The translations under genes were made by a program, and so were the position numbers. Below are positions 7,991 to 9,929 of a stretch of DNA of 9,929 bases, piece after piece; position 1 is the stretch's first letter; each line of letters opens with the position of its first letter. Below the pieces are notes generated by a model that was not told the DNA's origin, ran no database searches, and saw nothing but the letters and a program-made list of their open reading frames with translations. Location: positions 1 through 9,929 of the forward strand of contig JAGTVD010000586.1 of the NCBI GenBank assembly GCA_018224505.1, in the 5' to 3' direction. The stretch is from Desulfatitalea sp. Its GTDB lineage: Bacteria; Desulfobacterota; Desulfobacteria; Desulfobacterales; Desulfosarcinaceae.

Positions 7991-8067
7991 GGTTTTTCTC
8001 CCTTATTGAGGGTTTGGGGTTCAATGAAAACAGGTTCGTCAAAAACGGTCCAGTATGCCGTCGGCGG

Positions 8068-9657
8068 TTACGGGCCGGTGCGCAGGGCCGCGGCGGGGTC
8101 CACCGCCGCCATGCGATGCAGCATCTCCCCGGCGCGTACTTTGTGTTCGCTGTCACCCTGGGCGTTGAAGCTCTGCCAGGCGACGGTCAAGGCCTCCACC
8201 GCCAGGCCCGGCTCCCAGTGTTCCAACTGAAAGCGGTCCATGTCGCACAGCACCCGGTCCACATGGGGCAGTGCGGCCGGTGCTTTTTTATTTTCCAAAA
8301 GCAGTCGGATGATGGCCAGTCGACAGCGCATTGCCAGGCGGTGCGATTCGCTGCCTTGCATCTCCCGTTGCAGCAGGGCCACCGCCTCAATGAGCTGCTT
8401 CCGGCGGGCCATGGCCCGGGCTTTGGCGACCACCGCAACCAGCGGGTCGGTATCCGTGGTTCCGGTATCGGAGGTCGGTGTGACGGGGGCGGCCGTTGCG
8501 GTACCGATTTGCTCCAGCCACTGGCGGGTCTGGGGGTCGGCAAACGGGGTGCCGTCGGCGAAGTGCAGGGTCGCCAGGGCCGGCAGTCGGCGCAGCAGTG
8601 CGGCAGTTTCCTGACAGACGGCCTCCCTGGCCGCATGGTAGGCATCGCCCAGGTCCCCCAGGGCTTCGGCGACATGGCGATGCAGATCGAAACAGAAGAT
8701 GTATTGGGACACCTTCGGCTCCGCATTGAGAATCAGGGCCGTCAGGTTGCCGGCGTTGCGTTGCGCTTCCATTTGAGTCATCACTTGGGGCGGTGGCGGG
8801 GCAATGGCGGTGTTGCCGTCGTTGTTCACCGGTGGGGTCGCCGTGACCCGCGCCCATCCGGCCACGCGGCGGTAGCGGTAGGGCAGTGGATCGCCGGCAT
8901 CCTGCTGGAGCATAAAGAGGCTGACCTGGCGCAGTCGCTGCATCGCTGCGTCCGCCGCCCGGCGTGCGTCCGCCACACTGGCCAGACCCTCCGTGTCGGT
9001 GCCGGGCGCCGGGTTGGACGCCGGCTGAGGTGCGCCGGCGGGTGCTGATGTGGCCTGGGGAGCCCCGCCGGATGCTTGCGCAGCGGCGACCGCCGGAGGC
9101 TCCGGCACGGCAGGCTCTTGCCTGGCAACCGGTAGCGCTTCGATCCGGCGCTGCAGAGAACGCAACAAGGGCGCGTCGGGCATCTTTTCCGCGAGCAGAC
9201 TGTCCATGGCCTGCAGGTTGGCTTGCAGGCGGGTCACCAGGTCAGCCGCCGATGGCGGTGGGGAGATGCGAGTCAAGGCGTTTTCGGATTTGTCCAGCCA
9301 CCACGCGATGGCGCCGGCCCGTCCGCGCATCCGTTTTTTGGGGGGGTATAGGTTCTCCCAGAAGTTCTCCAGCAGTGCTCTGAGCAGGGCGGTGCCCTCG
9401 TCCAGGCCCGTGATCTGCCGGGTCATCAACAGCGCCACGGCCAGGTAACCGGCCACGGTCAGGTCCTTGGATTTGGTTTGCAATATTCCGACGGCCAAAT
9501 CGGCGACGCGTGCCCAGTTCACTTGACCGGCGGCGGTGGGTGACGTCATTTTGTCAATTTCCGCTTGCAGCGCTTCGAAGTCGGGATCGTAGCGGACATC
9601 CGATCCGCCGGGCGATTCCGGGCTGATCGGTGTGGTACCCAATGTGCTTGTATCCAT
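8068..9657 (-). CDS. tssA: TssA, ImpA_N/VasJ-type T6SS tail assembly protein
   Basis: TssA proteins organise baseplate docking and tube/sheath growth from the cytoplasmic side. This 529-residue protein has an ImpA-type N-terminal domain (about 10-140), including ISPESPGGSDVRYDPDFEAL (11-30), LTVAGYLAVALLMTRQITGL (66-85) and the hallmark FWENLYPPKKRMRGRAGAIAWW (99-120). A Pro/Ala-rich linker (about 178-225) joins it to a helical C-terminal region resembling the VasJ-type TssA ending. That region includes QYIFCFDLHRHVAEAL (318-333) and LEHWEPGLAVEALTVAW (478-494). A second low-complexity Thr-rich linker (about 386-404) separates the middle and end domains. The ATG at 9657 has AAAGGA about 12 bases upstream and follows the preceding stop by six bases, indicating cotranscription. 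Class assignment within TssA (short versus VasJ-long) is inferred from these segments. Confidence 0.93.
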   Translation of the reverse strand: MDTSTLGTTPISPESPGGSDVRYDPDFEALQAEIDKMTSPTAAGQVNWARVADLAVGILQTKSKDLTVAGYLAVALLMTRQITGLDEGTALLRALLENFWENLYPPKKRMRGRAGAIAWWLDKSENALTRISPPPSAADLVTRLQANLQAMDSLLAEKMPDAPLLRSLQRRIEALPVARQEPAVPEPPAVAAAQASGGAPQATSAPAGAPQPASNPAPGTDTEGLASVADARRAADAAMQRLRQVSLFMLQQDAGDPLPYRYRRVAGWARVTATPPVNNDGNTAIAPPPPQVMTQMEAQRNAGNLTALILNAEPKVSQYIFCFDLHRHVAEALGDLGDAYHAAREAVCQETAALLRRLPALATLHFADGTPFADPQTRQWLEQIGTATAAPVTPTSDTGTTDTDPLVAVVAKARAMARRKQLIEAVALLQREMQGSESHRLAMRCRLAIIRLLLENKKAPAALPHVDRVLCDMDRFQLEHWEPGLAVEALTVAWQSFNAQGDSEHKVRAGEMLHRMAAVDPAAALRTGP

Positions 9658-9663
9658 TGACTC

Positions 9664-9929
9664 TCAGTCCTTTCCGTCCACCTGCCACAGCCTTACGAAA
9701 TCGGCCGTGCCCAGCGGTTGGCGCATCACGGCCAGATAGGCCCGTTGGGGCGTACCGCCCATGAAAACCGCCCGCGGTATGTCCGGGCAGCATTGGCCCA
9801 GGGCCATATGCCAGGCCGCTGCCCTGGTATCGGGATGCGACGTGCCGGCATCGTTTAAACCGATCATGACTTGGCGGTCTCTGTCCAGGTTAGCCTGGCA
9901 AAGGGTGAGCTGGTCCGCTGGGATCGATG
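9664..9929 (-). CDS. C-terminal fragment of a T6SS-associated protein, possibly TagF/ImpM
   Basis: The frame is open to the window edge, so only the last 87 residues are visible and the true start lies outside. The internal ATG at 9867 is not a convincing start because readable protein continues upstream of it (…LTLCQANLDRDRQVM). The gene ends six bases before tssA, placing it in the same operon. The ending, with a hydrophobic strand (RAVFMGGTPQRAYLAVMRQPL) followed by GTADFVRLW, loosely resembles the C-terminus of some TagF proteins, which end in a strand then a 'glP…F..ll' segment. TagF genes often stand near tssM and tssA. TagF is a post-translational repressor of T6SS assembly. The N-terminal hallmark (GKLP…GDFV) is not visible, so this is a weak, context-led guess. 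Confidence 0.4.
   Translation of the reverse strand, partial: SIPADQLTLCQANLDRDRQVMIGLNDAGTSHPDTRAAAWHMALGQCCPDIPRAVFMGGTPQRAYLAVMRQPLGTADFVRLWQVDGKD

Noticed and set aside
7991..8067. Possible internal promoter ahead of tssB
   Set aside because: A TTGACG is present on the minus strand, but no acceptable -10 box lies 16-18 bases downstream. A clear ribosome-binding site is the only supported signal in the 77-base gap.
8014..9048. 344-residue open frame on the plus strand
   Set aside because: It is antisense to tssA and spans the tssA-tssB gap. No domain is recognisable and the opposite strand explains the composition.
1..9929. CRISPR arrays, tRNA/rRNA genes, insertion sequences or toxin/effector-immunity genes
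   Set aside because: Coding density leaves no room. I saw no regular spacer array, no transposase-like frame and no effector-like protein in the gaps.

Overview
The window is one continuous, single-direction gene cluster for a type VI secretion system (T6SS), the contractile injection machine of Gram-negative bacteria. Every gene lies on the minus strand, so transcription runs from the right edge (9929) to the left edge (1). In transcription order it holds the 3' end of an accessory gene (possibly tagF), then tssA, tssB, tssC, hcp (tssD), tssE, tssF, tssG and the first ~690 codons of tssH (clpV). High GC, strong third-position GC bias and tight gene packing explain the long open frames on the plus strand, which are shadows. 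The host is a high-GC Gram-negative bacterium. The protein style (Hcp, TssB/TssC and a TssE with an uninterrupted ILNTRQGN segment) reminds me of Deltaproteobacteria/Desulfobacterota, but no taxonomic marker is present and this is only an impression.

Layout. 9929-9664: C-terminal 87 residues of a protein cut by the window edge, six bases ahead of tssA. 9657-8068: tssA, the sheath-assembly organiser. 7990-7502 and 7484-5994: tssB and tssC, the two sheath subunits, 17 bases apart. 5969-5454: hcp, the inner-tube protein. 5453 to the tssE start: the only sizeable non-coding gap in the cluster, filled by a ~123-base imperfect palindrome (5291-5413) with four copies of a nine-base box arranged symmetrically. 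5263-4850: tssE; 4843-3110: tssF; 3146-2094: tssG. These are three baseplate genes that are tightly packed, tssF and tssG overlapping. 2075-1: tssH/clpV, the AAA+ ATPase that recycles the contracted sheath, running off the left edge.

How the genes work together. TssE, TssF and TssG form baseplate wedges (with TssK, not in the window). TssA primes and caps tube/sheath growth. Hcp rings stack into the tube while TssB/TssC polymerise around it. After firing, ClpV disassembles the sheath. Membrane-complex genes (tssJ, tssL, tssM), tssK, vgrG/PAAR and effectors are not in the window and would be expected outside it. Gene content is conventional. The feature most worth following up is the symmetric palindrome that separates the sheath/tube genes from the baseplate genes.
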